A stretch of DNA of 64,000 nt from Clostridium sp. CAG:221 (GCA_000435835.1 FR883402.1:8332-72331); one strand, 5' to 3'; positions 1 to 9,924 are shown, counted from the first letter of the stretch. The notes: generated from the letters alone by a model not told the origin. Made by a program: numbers and translations.

Positions 1-63
1 TAGCAGATAAATAGTACAAAAGTAAGAAAGTTGGCAAAAATTTATTTTTTTTATATAAAACAT

Positions 64-92
64 TTGTAAAGTTCATAAATATACATTATAAT
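64..92 (+). promoter_or_regulatory. Predicted sigma-A promoter
   Basis: TTGTAA at 64-69 and TATAAT at 87-92 with a 17-nt spacer, 36 bases upstream of the first gene. The bases before it (1-63) are AT-rich and hold nothing else I can recognise. Confidence 0.55.
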
Positions 93-128
93 ATAAATGT
101 TTTCTTAAATATTGTGGAGGAGTTTGTC

Positions 129-983
129 ATGCGTAAGTTTTGGGAAAGTATATATAGTCCAAATTACATAAGTGGATATAATCCCTTTTTACTTAAAGAT
201 ATGAATAGAGCAATTGAGCGAATGGTATCAGCAATAAATACTAGAGAAAAAATTGTTTTATATGGGATACCAAATGTAGATGGACTATGTGCTATTTCAT
301 CCCTAATACTGGTTTTGAAATATTTAAATGCAGATATTGAATATGTAGTCCATGATGATCCTTCGGGAAATTCCAAAATCAATTGTCAAGATATAGTGAA
401 TAATGTTCATTTTTTAGGTGGAGAGCTACTTATTAATTTAGGAATAGATTTAAATTCAAAAGAAGAAGAAGAATTATGCAAGAATCTTGGAATTGATATT
501 ATTTCAATTGAGAATAAAAATGTAAATACTGATAAAGAATACATATATATAAATCCGTGTCAAAAAGGATGTCAATATAGATATAAGGATTTGTCTATAA
601 GTGGACTAACATTCAAATTGATGCAGGCAATTGCAATTTACTATAATATAAAAAGCATAAATAAGTATTTAGATTTGATTTTAATTGGAGAAAAGTGGGC
701 TAATGTACCATTAAAGGGTGAAAATGGTGTAATATTAAAAGAGGGAAAGAAATTTTTAATAAATACCAATAACTATGGGTTAAGAGCAATAATGGATGCA
801 TATGATACTGTTGAAATAGATGATGAATTTATTTGTAAGATAACGGATGTAATTACACCAACAATAAATGTAGTTACAATGATGGATAATGCTCGTATTA
901 TTATTGAATTATTGATAACAAATAAAAAGGAACGAGCGCAACAAATTACAAAGTATTTAAATAAATCCAGAGAGAATATATAA
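129..983 (+). CDS. RecJ/DHH-family-like protein, probably non-catalytic
   Basis: 284 residues from ATG 129, chosen because GGAGG at 116-120 lies 8 nt upstream; an in-frame GTG at 114 overlaps that ribosome site and is rejected. The segment around residues 45-70 (YGIPNVDGLCAISSLILVLK) has the layout of the first DHH-phosphoesterase motif (normally D-x-D-x-D-G) but keeps only one of the acidic residues, and no Asp-His-His motif is visible downstream. It is about half the length of RecJ. In clostridia recJ or a DHH relative commonly lies next to apt and relA, which fits the neighbours here. I infer a diverged RecJ paralogue that has lost nuclease residues; its role is unknown. Confidence 0.55.
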   Translation: MRKFWESIYSPNYISGYNPFLLKDMNRAIERMVSAINTREKIVLYGIPNVDGLCAISSLILVLKYLNADIEYVVHDDPSGNSKINCQDIVNNVHFLGGELLINLGIDLNSKEEEELCKNLGIDIISIENKNVNTDKEYIYINPCQKGCQYRYKDLSISGLTFKLMQAIAIYYNIKSINKYLDLILIGEKWANVPLKGENGVILKEGKKFLINTNNYGLRAIMDAYDTVEIDDEFICKITDVITPTINVVTMMDNARIIIELLITNKKERAQQITKYLNKSRENI

Positions 984-1024
984 TTATGTATATATAAATA
1001 TTAGTGATATTGGAGGAAGAACAT

Positions 1025-1543
1025 ATGGATCTTAAAGAAAAGATAAGAGTCATTGAAGGGTTCCCAAAAGAAGGAATAAGTTTTAAAGACATTACTACTT
1101 TAGTAGCTGATGGAGAAGCATTTAAAGAATCAATAGATAGGATTGTAGAACATTTAAAAGATAAAAATGTAGATGTAATATTAGGACCAGAAGCTAGAGG
1201 ATTTATTTTTGGAGTTCCTGTAGCATATGCTTTAGGTGTAGGATTTGTTCCTGTAAGAAAGAAAGGTAAATTACCAGCAGAAACAGTTTCTGTGGATTAT
1301 TCATTAGAATATGGTGTTGACGTCTTAGAAATTCATAAAGATGCTATAAAAAAAGGGCAAAAAGTAGCTATAGTTGACGATTTATTAGCTACAGGAGGAA
1401 CTGTTGAAGCAGTTGCTAAACTTGTTGAAAAAGTAGGAGCTGAAGTTGTAGCATTAGATTTTGCTATTGAACTTACTGAATTAAAAGGTAGAGATAAATT
1501 AGAAGGTTATGAAATTATGTCATTAGTACAATATGATGTGTAA
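1025..1543 (+). CDS. apt: Adenine phosphoribosyltransferase
   Basis: 172 residues, the normal Apt length. It converts adenine plus PRPP to AMP in cytoplasmic purine salvage. The PRPP-binding loop [10 protein letters not shown] lies near residue 121, and the N-terminal [18 protein letters not shown] is typical of the family. ATG 1025 is preferred over the upstream ATG at 1004 because GGAGG (1012-1016) sits 8 nt before it. It precedes the (p)ppGpp synthetase gene, the usual clostridial order, linking purine salvage to the stringent response. Confidence 0.95.
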   Translation: MDLKEKIRVIEGFPKEGISFKDITTLVADGEAFKESIDRIVEHLKDKNVDVILGPEARGFIFGVPVAYALGVGFVPVRKKGKLPAETVSVDYSLEYGVDVLEIHKDAIKKGQKVAIVDDLLATGGTVEAVAKLVEKVGAEVVALDFAIELTELKGRDKLEGYEIMSLVQYDV

Positions 1544-1587
1544 TTTTATTGAAAATAAATAAATTATAATATATAATATTAATAAAA

Positions 1588-1613
1588 AATGGCTGGTTAG
1601 TTAACCAGCCATT
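1588..1613. other. Perfect GC-richer palindrome between apt and relA
   Basis: AATGGCTGGTTA (1588-1599) is the exact reverse complement of 1602-1613. As an RNA hairpin this gives about 11 bp with an AGTT loop. On the + strand it is followed by GACTTTAG, not a T-run, so it is not a typical intrinsic terminator for apt. On the - strand it is followed by six T. It may be an RNA-processing or stability hairpin. Confidence 0.5.
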
Positions 1614-1654
1614 GACTTTAGAGTAATAAATTTATCTTAAGGAGATAAATCTTA

Positions 1655-3841
1655 ATGTTAGAGATGTTAGTAAAAAAAATTAAAGAAAACTGTGTAAATA
1701 TTAATATGGATATGGTAGATAAAGCTTATAATTTAGCTTTTGAAGCCCATAAGGAACAAAAGAGAGATTCTGGTGAGCCATACATCATACATCCAATAGA
1801 AGTAGCTACGATTTTAGCAGAACTAGGAATGGATACAAGTACTATTGTAGCAGGGCTTTTACATGATGTAATCGAGGACACTGAATATACTTATGATGAT
1901 ATAAAGAATCTATTTGGTGAAGAAGTAGCCAACTTAGTTAGTGGAGTAACAAAAATAACTAAGATGGAATATAAGTCTAAAGAAGAGCAGCAAGCAGATA
2001 ATTTTAGAAAGATGCTACTTGCTATGGCTGATGATATTAGAGTAATAATAATAAAATTGGCTGATAGACTACATAATATGCGAACACTTAAGTATAGGAA
2101 AAAAGAAAAACAAAAGAAAACTGCTATGGAAACATTAGATATTTATGCACCACTTGCACACAGGCTGGGGATTTCTAAGATTAAGTGGGAACTAGAAGAT
2201 TTATCTTTCAGATACCTTCATGAAGAAGAATATTATGACTTAGTTAAGCAAGTTGCAGAAAAGAGAACAGAAAGAGAAATATACATTAAGAAGATTATTG
2301 AAGATATGTATAATAAGCTTGAAGAAGCTGGAATTGATTCAGATATTGATGGAAGACCTAAGCATTTCTTTAGTATATACAAGAAAATGGTAACTAAAAA
2401 TAAGAGTATAGAGCAAATATTTGATTTGACAGCCATAAGAGTTCTTGTAAATACTGTGAAAGATTGTTATGAAGTCTTAGGGATCGTACATACAATTTAT
2501 AAGCCTATTCCAGGAAGATTCAAGGATTATATAGCAATGCCTAAACCTAATATGTATCAATCACTTCATACAACAGTAATTGGTCCACAAGGAAAGACAT
2601 TTGAGATTCAAATAAGAACTTTTGAAATGCATAGAACAGCAGAATACGGTATTGCCGCTCATTGGAAATATAAAGAAGGCGACAATAATGGTGAAACTAA
2701 GGAGAAAAATTTTGAAAGTAAGCTGGTATGGCTTAGAGATATGCTTGAATTCCAAAAGGAAACAGCAGATGCACAAGAATTTATTGAAGGATTTAAAATA
2801 GATTTATTTACTGATGAAATCTTTTTATTTACGCCAAAAGGTGTAGTTATCGATTTACCAAATGGAGCAACACCAATTGATTTTGCATATAGAATCCACA
2901 CTGATATAGGTAATAAATGTGTAGGTGCCAAGGTTAATGGTAAAATTGTACCTTTAGACTATAAACTTAAAACAGGGGAAATTGTGGAAGTATTAACATC
3001 AAATAATGCAAAGGGCCCTAATATGGATTGGCTTAATATTGCTAAAAGTAATCAGGCTAAAAGTAAGATAAGATCTTGGTTTAAAAAGGCTAAGAAGGAA
3101 GAAAATATCAGCAAGGGAAAAGAATTATTTGAAAAAGAACTTAAGAAGCAAGGTGTTCATTTTGCAGATATTGCAAAAGGAGAAACTTATGAGAAGTTTG
3201 TCAAGAGGAATAATATTAATGGAATGGATGACTTGTATGCTTTAATAGGTCTTGGAGCAATTTCAGCGTCATCTTTCATTTGGAAGCTAAAAGATGAAAA
3301 TCAAAGTAAAGATGAAAAGGTTATTGAAGAAAATACAAATAAAATCATTGAAGATAATATTTCTAAAGCACAAAGAAATAAAATAGATCAAACTGTAGGA
3401 ATTACCGTAAAAGGTGTTGATAATCTTATGATAAGATTTGCAAAATGCTGTAATCCAGTTCCAGGCGACGATATAATGGGTTATATCACCAAGGGAAGAG
3501 GTATTTCAGTACATAGAGCAGATTGCGGTAACTTGAAAAATCTCATAATGGAAGATGGAGATAAGGTTGTTGATGTTTCTTGGGGAACTTCAAATGGAAG
3601 AGCTTATATTGCTGAAATCCAAGTTAAAGCTGAAGATAGAAGTGGATTGCTTACTGATATAATGGGAATAATATCAGAGCTTAATCTGCAACTTAACGCT
3701 TTAAATGCTAAGTCAGCAAAAGGTAGCATGGCATATGTCAACATAAAGGTTAAGATAGACACAGTTGAACTATTAAAAGATCTCATGAAAAAAATAAGAC
3801 ATCTTAAGGGAATTATTGATGTATATAGAGTAAATAATTAA
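1655..3841 (+). CDS. relA: Bifunctional (p)ppGpp synthetase/hydrolase (RSH)
   Basis: 728 residues, full RSH length. The domains in order are: HD hydrolase (HPIEV at 46, HD at 70-71, [10 protein letters not shown] around 140); synthetase around 210-360, with [13 protein letters not shown], the RFKD motif typical of bifunctional enzymes and the [11 protein letters not shown] loop; TGS around 390-450 ([20 protein letters not shown]); a zinc/helical region with CCNPVPGD; and a C-terminal ACT/RRM domain from about 655. Both catalytic domains look intact, so it should both make and degrade the alarmone. AAGGAGAT at 1639 supports the ATG. It is followed 13 nt later by dtd. Confidence 0.95.
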   Translation: MLEMLVKKIKENCVNINMDMVDKAYNLAFEAHKEQKRDSGEPYIIHPIEVATILAELGMDTSTIVAGLLHDVIEDTEYTYDDIKNLFGEEVANLVSGVTKITKMEYKSKEEQQADNFRKMLLAMADDIRVIIIKLADRLHNMRTLKYRKKEKQKKTAMETLDIYAPLAHRLGISKIKWELEDLSFRYLHEEEYYDLVKQVAEKRTEREIYIKKIIEDMYNKLEEAGIDSDIDGRPKHFFSIYKKMVTKNKSIEQIFDLTAIRVLVNTVKDCYEVLGIVHTIYKPIPGRFKDYIAMPKPNMYQSLHTTVIGPQGKTFEIQIRTFEMHRTAEYGIAAHWKYKEGDNNGETKEKNFESKLVWLRDMLEFQKETADAQEFIEGFKIDLFTDEIFLFTPKGVVIDLPNGATPIDFAYRIHTDIGNKCVGAKVNGKIVPLDYKLKTGEIVEVLTSNNAKGPNMDWLNIAKSNQAKSKIRSWFKKAKKEENISKGKELFEKELKKQGVHFADIAKGETYEKFVKRNNINGMDDLYALIGLGAISASSFIWKLKDENQSKDEKVIEENTNKIIEDNISKAQRNKIDQTVGITVKGVDNLMIRFAKCCNPVPGDDIMGYITKGRGISVHRADCGNLKNLIMEDGDKVVDVSWGTSNGRAYIAEIQVKAEDRSGLLTDIMGIISELNLQLNALNAKSAKGSMAYVNIKVKIDTVELLKDLMKKIRHLKGIIDVYRVNN

Positions 3842-3854
3842 AGGAAGAAAAAAT

Positions 3855-4304
3855 ATGAGAGCAGTAGTACAAAGAGTTACAAGTTCTAAAGTAGTGGTAG
3901 ACGGCCAAATTACAGGAGCTATTAATAAGGGAATCAATGTGCTTATTGGCATAAGCTGTGATGACAATGAAGAAGATTTAAAATATATAAGGGATAAAAT
4001 AATCAATTTAAGAATTTTTGAAGATGAAAACTTTAAGATGAATAAATCTTTAATGGATATTGGTGGAGAAATACTTGTAATTTCACAATTTACCTTATAT
4101 GGAGACTGTAGAAAAGGTAGAAGGCCTAATTTTATGGCTGCTTTAGGAGGAGAAGAAGCAAAAAAATTATATGATCAGTTTGTTTTAATGATTAAAGAGT
4201 GTGGCATAAAAGTTGAAACAGGAATTTTTGGAGCTGACATGAAAGTGGATATTCAAAATGATGGACCTGTTACTATACTGCTAGATAGTAAAAAGAACTT
4301 TTAG
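3855..4304 (+). CDS. dtd: D-aminoacyl-tRNA deacylase
   Basis: 149 residues, the family length. It hydrolyses D-amino acids mischarged on tRNA. The N-terminus MRAVVQRV, the catalytic SQFTLYGD segment (around residues 76-83) and the C-terminal GPVTILLDS (the Gly-cis-Pro motif) are all present. The ribosome site AAGGAAG lies in the 13-nt gap after relA, so the two are probably cotranscribed. The relA-dtd order is widely conserved in Firmicutes. Confidence 0.94.
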   Translation: MRAVVQRVTSSKVVVDGQITGAINKGINVLIGISCDDNEEDLKYIRDKIINLRIFEDENFKMNKSLMDIGGEILVISQFTLYGDCRKGRRPNFMAALGGEEAKKLYDQFVLMIKECGIKVETGIFGADMKVDIQNDGPVTILLDSKKNF

Positions 4305-4321
4305 TATATGATTAACTTAGT

Positions 4322-4466
4322 TAATGATGAACTTAGTAAATGATGAATGATGAATGATGAATTGTGGAATAAATTCCTCAACGGAATTTAGAAAAAATAT
4401 AATTTTCAGAAATTCTGTAAGAATTTCATCATTAATTCATAATTCGTAATTCATAATTCATAATTT
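4322..4466. repeat. Imperfect inverted-repeat intergenic element, copy 1
   Basis: The left arm has three GATGAAT-type units (about 4340-4362) and an inner GGAATAAATTCC. The right arm has the complementary pattern: an inner AAATTCTGTAAGAATTT, then ATCATTAATTC and repeated ATTCATAATTC up to 4466. The whole 145 bp could fold into one long imperfect hairpin. A shorter element with the same AATTATGAATTA terminal style lies at 52420-52478. I infer a miniature, noncoding clostridial repeat; it carries no ORF. Confidence 0.5.
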
Positions 4467-4488
4467 TAAAAAAAGGAGGGTGTTTTGT

Positions 4489-5100
4489 ATGATGATAAAG
4501 ACTTTTCCTGTGGGGATGCTTCAGGAGAATTGTTATATAATAATAAATGAAGAAACAAATGAAGCTTTTGCAGTTGATCCAGGTGATGAAGGAGCAAGAC
4601 TTATTGCTAATATAGAAAAATTAGGGTGCACTTTAAAAGCAATTTTATTAACACATGGTCATGCTGACCACGTAGGAGCAGTTGTTGACTTAAAAAATAG
4701 ATTCAATGTGCCTGTTTATATAAATGAAAAGGAAATCCTTTGTATGAAAAATGATAATACTGTATTTGGTAAATTACCAGAGTGTTATGATTTTATAAAA
4801 GATGGAGACGAATTAGAAATTGCAGGGATGAAAATTAAATGCATCCACACTCCAGGCCATACTTTAGGAGGAATGTGCTTCTTAATAGATAATGAACTAT
4901 TTACTGGTGATACATTATTCCAAGGAGCTGTTGGTAGAAGTGATTTTTATGGCGGAAATCATGGAGAGCTTATTAACAGTATCAATGAAAAGCTGATGAT
5001 ACTTGATAAGAAAACTAATGTATATCCAGGACATGGACCAAGTTCAACTTTAATGTATGAAGCAATGAGAAATCCTTTTTTACAAGATGATTTGTTTTAA
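4489..5100 (+). CDS. Metallo-beta-lactamase-fold hydrolase (glyoxalase II-like)
   Basis: 203 residues. The zinc signature THGHADH lies around residue 60, with HTPGHT, the metal-bridging GDTLF and YPGHGP further on, so the dinuclear metal site is complete. It resembles the short YqgX/YcbL group of hydroxyacylglutathione-hydrolase-like enzymes, which lack the glyoxalase II substrate domain; the substrate is unknown. The start is ATG 4489, 8 nt after AAGGAGGG; an in-frame GTG at 4480 is part of that site. hemZ follows 14 nt later. Confidence 0.88.
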   Translation: MMIKTFPVGMLQENCYIIINEETNEAFAVDPGDEGARLIANIEKLGCTLKAILLTHGHADHVGAVVDLKNRFNVPVYINEKEILCMKNDNTVFGKLPECYDFIKDGDELEIAGMKIKCIHTPGHTLGGMCFLIDNELFTGDTLFQGAVGRSDFYGGNHGELINSINEKLMILDKKTNVYPGHGPSSTLMYEAMRNPFLQDDLF

Positions 5101-5114
5101 ACAAAGGAGAAGAA

Positions 5115-6536
5115 ATGGAAATTAAAATTAGATTAAATGATCATAAATATAGATATGATGTTTATCAAATGTTCAATATATATTTTGCACTAGATGAACT
5201 GAAATTTGTGGATGATGGTGAATATATAATTAATATTGAAGAAAATAAAATAACGTTTGCTTTTAATGGATATTATAAGGAAAGCTTAATTGGCGAAAAT
5301 ATAAAAGAAGATATTAAAAGATTGGTATTTGAATCATTAAAGGATATTACAGGAGAAGAGCATCCTTGGGGAATACTTGTAGGAATTAGACCATCTAAAA
5401 TTGCTTTAAAGTACTTAAATGAAGGGAAAAGCAATGAAGAAATAGTGGAGATTTTCAAAGAAAAACATTTAGCAGCAAGAGAAAAAGCAGAGTTATGTAT
5501 TGAAGTTGCCAAAGCTGAGGAAAGCTTTGTAAATACAGATGAAAAGAAAATAGCTATTTATGTTGGTATGGCATTTTGCCCTACAAGATGCTTCTATTGC
5601 TCATTTGCAGCTAACCCAATAATGGGAAATAAAAAGATGGTAAATCCATATTTAGAAGCACTTACAAAAGAAATCAGAGCACTGAAAGAATATGTTAATC
5701 TTAAAGGATTAGCAATTGAATCAGTATACTTTGGTGGAGGTACTCCTACTGCAGTAAATAATGATGAGTTTGAAGAAATAATGTCAGAAGTTTATGATGC
5801 TTTTGTGAAAGATAAAAACCTTGTGGAATTTACTGTGGAATGTGGAAGACCTGATAGTATAACAAAAGAAAAGCTTTTAACAATGAAGAAATTTGATGTT
5901 ACAAGAATAAGCATTAATCCTCAAACAATGAATGATGATACATTAAAGATGATTGGAAGAGGACATGACTCTGACAGCGTTATTGAAAAATTCAATATGG
6001 CCAGAGAAATGGGCTTTGATGATATAAATATGGATATGATTATAGGACTTCCAGGAGAAGGTATCAAAGAAGTAAAGCATACTAAGGATGAAATACTTAA
6101 GCTTCATCCAGATAGTCTTACAGTACATGGACTATCATTAAAAAGAGCATCAATTCTTTATGAAAATTTCATACTTAAAAAAGGTATTCAAGTGAAAAAA
6201 CAAAAAGAGCTGGCAGATATGTATGAAGAAAGCAGAATTTTAGCTTCAGAGCTAGGATTAACTCCATATTATATGTATAGACAAAAAAATATGGTAGGCA
6301 ACATGGAGAATTTAGGGTATTCTAAGAAGGGCAAAGAATGTATTTATAATATTCAGATGATTGAAGATAAGCAGACAATTATAGCCCTAGGAGCAGATGC
6401 TGTTACTAAAGCTGTATTCTTAAAAGAAGATAGAATTGAAAGGTTTGGTAATGCTAAGGACCTAAGAGAATATATAAATAGAATTGATGAAATGATTGAA
6501 GGAAAAATTAAGTTATTAGATAGCCTATATAAATAG
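5115..6536 (+). CDS. hemZ: Radical-SAM coproporphyrinogen III oxidase-like protein HemZ
   Basis: 473 residues. The radical SAM cluster motif C-x3-C-x2-C is at C155, C159 and C162, preceded by the family-typical YVGMAFCP and followed by GGGTPTAVN. The roughly 140-residue N-terminal domain is what separates HemZ from HemN. HemN enzymes decarboxylate coproporphyrinogen III without oxygen. No other haem gene is nearby, so the true substrate is open. The position upstream of hisS is typical of clostridia. AAGGAGA at 5104 supports the start. Confidence 0.85.
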   Translation: MEIKIRLNDHKYRYDVYQMFNIYFALDELKFVDDGEYIINIEENKITFAFNGYYKESLIGENIKEDIKRLVFESLKDITGEEHPWGILVGIRPSKIALKYLNEGKSNEEIVEIFKEKHLAAREKAELCIEVAKAEESFVNTDEKKIAIYVGMAFCPTRCFYCSFAANPIMGNKKMVNPYLEALTKEIRALKEYVNLKGLAIESVYFGGGTPTAVNNDEFEEIMSEVYDAFVKDKNLVEFTVECGRPDSITKEKLLTMKKFDVTRISINPQTMNDDTLKMIGRGHDSDSVIEKFNMAREMGFDDINMDMIIGLPGEGIKEVKHTKDEILKLHPDSLTVHGLSLKRASILYENFILKKGIQVKKQKELADMYEESRILASELGLTPYYMYRQKNMVGNMENLGYSKKGKECIYNIQMIEDKQTIIALGADAVTKAVFLKEDRIERFGNAKDLREYINRIDEMIEGKIKLLDSLYK

Positions 6537-6550
6537 CAAAAGGCTTTTTT
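6522..6550 (+). terminator. Weak possible terminator at the hemZ 3' end
   Basis: AGCCT (6522-6526) pairs with AGGCT (6541-6545), followed by six T. The stem is only 5 bp and overlaps the hemZ stop codon, so read-through into hisS is likely. Confidence 0.3.
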
Positions 6551-6608
6551 ATAGACAAAAAACACATGCTTTATGTGTGTAAGTCGTATATAAGGAGGAA
6601 TAGTGTAA

Positions 6609-7859
6609 ATGGAAGTTCAAGCACCAAAAGGTACGAAGGATATGTTACCACAAGATGCGTATAAATGGCACTTTGTAGAAAATAAATTTAGAGAAATAGC
6701 AAAGTTTTATGGAATGAGAGAAATCAGAACGCCAATGTTTGAGCATACTGATTTATTTTTAAGAGGTGTAGGAGATACAACTGATATAGTACAAAAGGAA
6801 ATGTATACTTTTAATGATAAAGGAAATAGAAGTATTACATTAAAACCAGAAGGTACTGCACCAGTAGTAAGAGCATTTATTGAAAATAGACTGTTTAATG
6901 AGGCACAGCCTACAAAGCTTTATTACGCAATACCATGCTTTAGATATGAAAATGTACAAAAGGGAAGATTAAGACAATTCCACCAATTTGGAACAGAAGT
7001 TTTTGGTTCTAAGGAACCATCAATGGATGCAGAAGTAATTGCTTTTGCAATGGAATTTTTAAAGAGTCTTGGTTTAAAAAGCTTAAGCTTAAATATAAAT
7101 AATTTAGGATGCCCTAACTGTAGACCTAAGTATAATGAAGCATTAAAGAAATTCTTAGAAGAAAACTATGATGATTTATGTGGTTTATGTCAAAGCAGAT
7201 TTGAAAAGAATCCAATGAGAATTCTTGATTGTAAAAATAAAAATTGTGGTGAAATTACAAAAAATGCACCGATAATCTTAGATTACATGTGTGAAGAATG
7301 TGATACTCACTTCACTGAAGTTAAGAAGTATTTAGATGCATTAAATATACCTTATACAGTGGATCCAGGAATAGTTAGAGGATTAGATTACTATACAAAG
7401 ACTATTTTTGAAATATTAAATGATGATTTTACTGTTTGTGGTGGAGGAAGATATGATAGGCTTATAGAGCAACTTGGTGGTCCAGAAATGCCAGCAGTAG
7501 GTTTTGGTCTTGGAATAGAAAGACTTCTACTTACACTTCAAAATGAAGGTATTGAAATTCCAAATGAAGGATTATATGATTTATACATAGGAGCTAGAGG
7601 AGAAGATGGAAAGCTTGCATCATTCAAGCTGGCAAATGCTTTAAGAACTAGAGGTATAAAGACTGAAATAAACCATATGGGAAGAAGCTTAAAGGCAGAA
7701 ATGAAGTATGCTAATAAGATTGGAGCTAAGTTTACTGTAGTTTTAGGTGATGATGAGCTTCAAACTGGAAATGCAAAGTTTAAGAGAATGAGCGATGGTG
7801 AGCAGTTTGAAGTGAATTTAAACAATATAGAAGAAATAGTAGCAATACTAAATAGTTAG
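6609..7859 (+). CDS. hisS: Histidyl-tRNA synthetase
   Basis: 416 residues, full length for the bacterial class IIa enzyme. Visible motifs are the N-terminal [10 protein letters not shown], motif 2 ([18 protein letters not shown]), the HisA segment [12 protein letters not shown] and motif 3 ([11 protein letters not shown]), followed by the anticodon-binding domain with [13 protein letters not shown]. It charges tRNA-His. GGAGG at about 6593 supports the start. It runs into aspS with a 12-nt gap, so the two synthetases form an operon. Confidence 0.96.
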   Translation: MEVQAPKGTKDMLPQDAYKWHFVENKFREIAKFYGMREIRTPMFEHTDLFLRGVGDTTDIVQKEMYTFNDKGNRSITLKPEGTAPVVRAFIENRLFNEAQPTKLYYAIPCFRYENVQKGRLRQFHQFGTEVFGSKEPSMDAEVIAFAMEFLKSLGLKSLSLNINNLGCPNCRPKYNEALKKFLEENYDDLCGLCQSRFEKNPMRILDCKNKNCGEITKNAPIILDYMCEECDTHFTEVKKYLDALNIPYTVDPGIVRGLDYYTKTIFEILNDDFTVCGGGRYDRLIEQLGGPEMPAVGFGLGIERLLLTLQNEGIEIPNEGLYDLYIGARGEDGKLASFKLANALRTRGIKTEINHMGRSLKAEMKYANKIGAKFTVVLGDDELQTGNAKFKRMSDGEQFEVNLNNIEEIVAILNS

Positions 7860-7871
7860 GAGGAAATTATA

Positions 7872-9659
7872 ATGGGTGAGGCACTAGGTGGCTTAAAAAG
7901 AACTATGATGTGTGGTGAACCTAGAGAAGCAAACATAGGAAGTAAGATTACTCTTATGGGATGGGTTCAAAGAAATAGAAAGCTTGGAGGTCTTGAATTT
8001 ATAGACCTTAGAGATAGAACTGGAATAATGCAAATTGTTTTTGGTGAAGAGATAAATGCTGAAAGCTTTGAAAAAGCTAAAAGCGTTAGACCAGAATACT
8101 GTATAGCTGTTACTGGAGAAGTTGTAAAAAGACAATCTCCTAATGAAAATATGCCAACAGGAATGGTTGAGTTATTATGTGAAGAAATAAAAATTCTTTC
8201 TGAATCAGATACTCCACCAATATATATAAAAGAAAATTTAGATGCAGCAGAAAATATAAGATTAAAATATAGATATTTAGATCTTAGAAGACCTGATATG
8301 CATAGAATATTTGCTATAAGAAGCAAAACTACTAAGGTAATAAGAGATTATTTAGAAGAAAATAATTTCTTAGATGTTGAAACTCCAGTTTTAGGAAAAT
8401 CAACACCAGAAGGTGCAAGAGATTATTTAGTACCATCAAGAAATTATCAAGGAAAATTCTATGCACTTCCACAATCTCCACAATTATATAAGCAATTATT
8501 AATGATGTCTGGTTTCGATAGATATTATCAAATAGCTAAATGCTTTAGAGATGAAGATTTAAGAGCTAACAGACAACCAGAATTTACTCAAGTAGATATG
8601 GAATTAAGCTTTGTGGAGCAAGACGATGTAATGGCATTAAATGAAGGATTAATTGCTAGAGTATTTAAGGAAGTAATTGGTGTAGATGTACAATTACCAA
8701 TAAAGAGAATGACATTCAAAGATGCCATGGAGAAATATGGTAGTGATAAACCAGATTTAAGATTTGGTATGGAGATCACAAATATTACTGAAGCTGTTAA
8801 AGATATGGACTTCGTAGTGTTTAAATCAGCTATAGAAAATGGTGGTTCTGTTAGAGCATTATGCTTAAAAGGTGGAGCATCACTTGGAAGAAAACCAATT
8901 GATAAATTAGGAGAATTCGTTAAGACTTATAGAGCAAAAGGTCTTGCATGGATTCAATTAAAAGAAGATGGAGTTAAATCTTCTTTAGCTAAATTCTTAA
9001 CAGATGATGTAACAGAAAATATAGTGAAAACTATGGGAGCTGAAACTGGTGATGCAATATTCATCGTTGCAGATAAAGATTCTGTTGTATTACAAAGTTT
9101 AGGGGCATTAAGATTAGAACTTGCTAAGCAATTTGATTTAATAAAAGATAAAAATGAGTTTAACTTCACTTGGGTTACTGAATTCCCATTCTTTGAATAC
9201 AGTGAAGAAGAAGAAAGATTTAAAGCATGTCACCATCCATTTACATCACCAATGGATGAAGATTTAGAATTTGTTGAATCTGATCCAGCTAGAGTAAGAG
9301 CTAAAGCTTATGACTTAGTATTAAATGGTGAAGAATTAGGTGGAGGATCTATCAGAATTCATGATTCTGCTGTCCAAGAAAGAATGCTTAAAGCATTAGG
9401 ATTCACTGAAGAAAGAGCTTGGGAATCATTTGGATTCTTATTACAAGCACTTAAATTTGGAGCACCACCACACGGCGGATTAGCATTTGGTTTAGATAGA
9501 ATGGTAATGTTCTTAGCTGGAACTGAAAATATTAAGGATGTTATTGCTTTCCCTAAAAACCAAAACGCTTTCTGTTACTTAAGTGAAGCACCAAACGTAG
9601 TTGATGAAAAACAAATTGATGAATTAGGATTAATAATCACAAAAAAAGAAGAAGAATAA
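7872..9659 (+). CDS. aspS: Aspartyl-tRNA synthetase
   Basis: 595 residues, the length of the bacterial-type enzyme: OB-fold anticodon domain (1-110), a catalytic core with motif 2 (FRDEDLRANRQPEFTQVD), an inserted GAD domain (about 290-410), and motif 3 with FGAPPHGGLAFGLDR. It charges tRNA-Asp; whether it also charges tRNA-Asn cannot be decided from reading. AGGAGG overlaps the hisS stop region, indicating cotranscription with hisS. A strong terminator follows. Confidence 0.96.
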   Translation: MGEALGGLKRTMMCGEPREANIGSKITLMGWVQRNRKLGGLEFIDLRDRTGIMQIVFGEEINAESFEKAKSVRPEYCIAVTGEVVKRQSPNENMPTGMVELLCEEIKILSESDTPPIYIKENLDAAENIRLKYRYLDLRRPDMHRIFAIRSKTTKVIRDYLEENNFLDVETPVLGKSTPEGARDYLVPSRNYQGKFYALPQSPQLYKQLLMMSGFDRYYQIAKCFRDEDLRANRQPEFTQVDMELSFVEQDDVMALNEGLIARVFKEVIGVDVQLPIKRMTFKDAMEKYGSDKPDLRFGMEITNITEAVKDMDFVVFKSAIENGGSVRALCLKGGASLGRKPIDKLGEFVKTYRAKGLAWIQLKEDGVKSSLAKFLTDDVTENIVKTMGAETGDAIFIVADKDSVVLQSLGALRLELAKQFDLIKDKNEFNFTWVTEFPFFEYSEEEERFKACHHPFTSPMDEDLEFVESDPARVRAKAYDLVLNGEELGGGSIRIHDSAVQERMLKALGFTEERAWESFGFLLQALKFGAPPHGGLAFGLDRMVMFLAGTENIKDVIAFPKNQNAFCYLSEAPNVVDEKQIDELGLIITKKEEE

Positions 9660-9667
9660 TTTTAAAA

Positions 9668-9702
9668 GAGGCTATAGCTTTAAAGGCATAGCTTCTTTTT
9701 TT
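9668..9702 (+). terminator. Intrinsic terminator after aspS
   Basis: GAGGCTAT (9668-9675) pairs with ATAGCTTC (9688-9695), with one G-T pair, followed by seven T. Confidence 0.8.
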
Positions 9703-9780
9703 ATCTTTAAGCATAAAAAATATATATTTGCAGAAAATATAAATAAGCTTTTTTATGCTATAACTTTAGGAGGGATTATA

Positions 9781-9924
9781 ATGAAAAACAATTCTATGAA
9801 TAAGATGAAGAGAACCATGAAGAAGAGCATGAAAAAAAGTAATGTATTAGTTGAAATGGCAGAAGATTTTAAAGATTTAATTACAAATGCGAAAGTATAC
9901 AAAAAATTAACGAAAAGAAAATAA
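9781..9924 (+). CDS. Small basic protein, 47 residues
   Basis: ATG 9781 follows TAGGAGGG by a normal spacing, and the frame is open for 47 codons. The first 20 residues are very rich in Lys and Met (MNKMKRTMKKSMKK); the rest contains a helix-like stretch with VEMAEDFKDLI. I do not recognise a family. The 5' leader contains an 11-bp inverted repeat, AGCATAAAAAA (9710-9720) with 9749-9759, just upstream of the ribosome site, and a hairpin closes the 3' side. It is probably a real monocistronic gene. Confidence 0.6.
   Translation: MKNNSMNKMKRTMKKSMKKSNVLVEMAEDFKDLITNAKVYKKLTKRK

Noticed and set aside
6562..6580. Small hairpin ACACAT-GCTTT-ATGTGT before hisS, considered as a T-box or regulatory stem.
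   Set aside because: Only 6 bp, no T-box core sequence and no specifier; the leader is too short.
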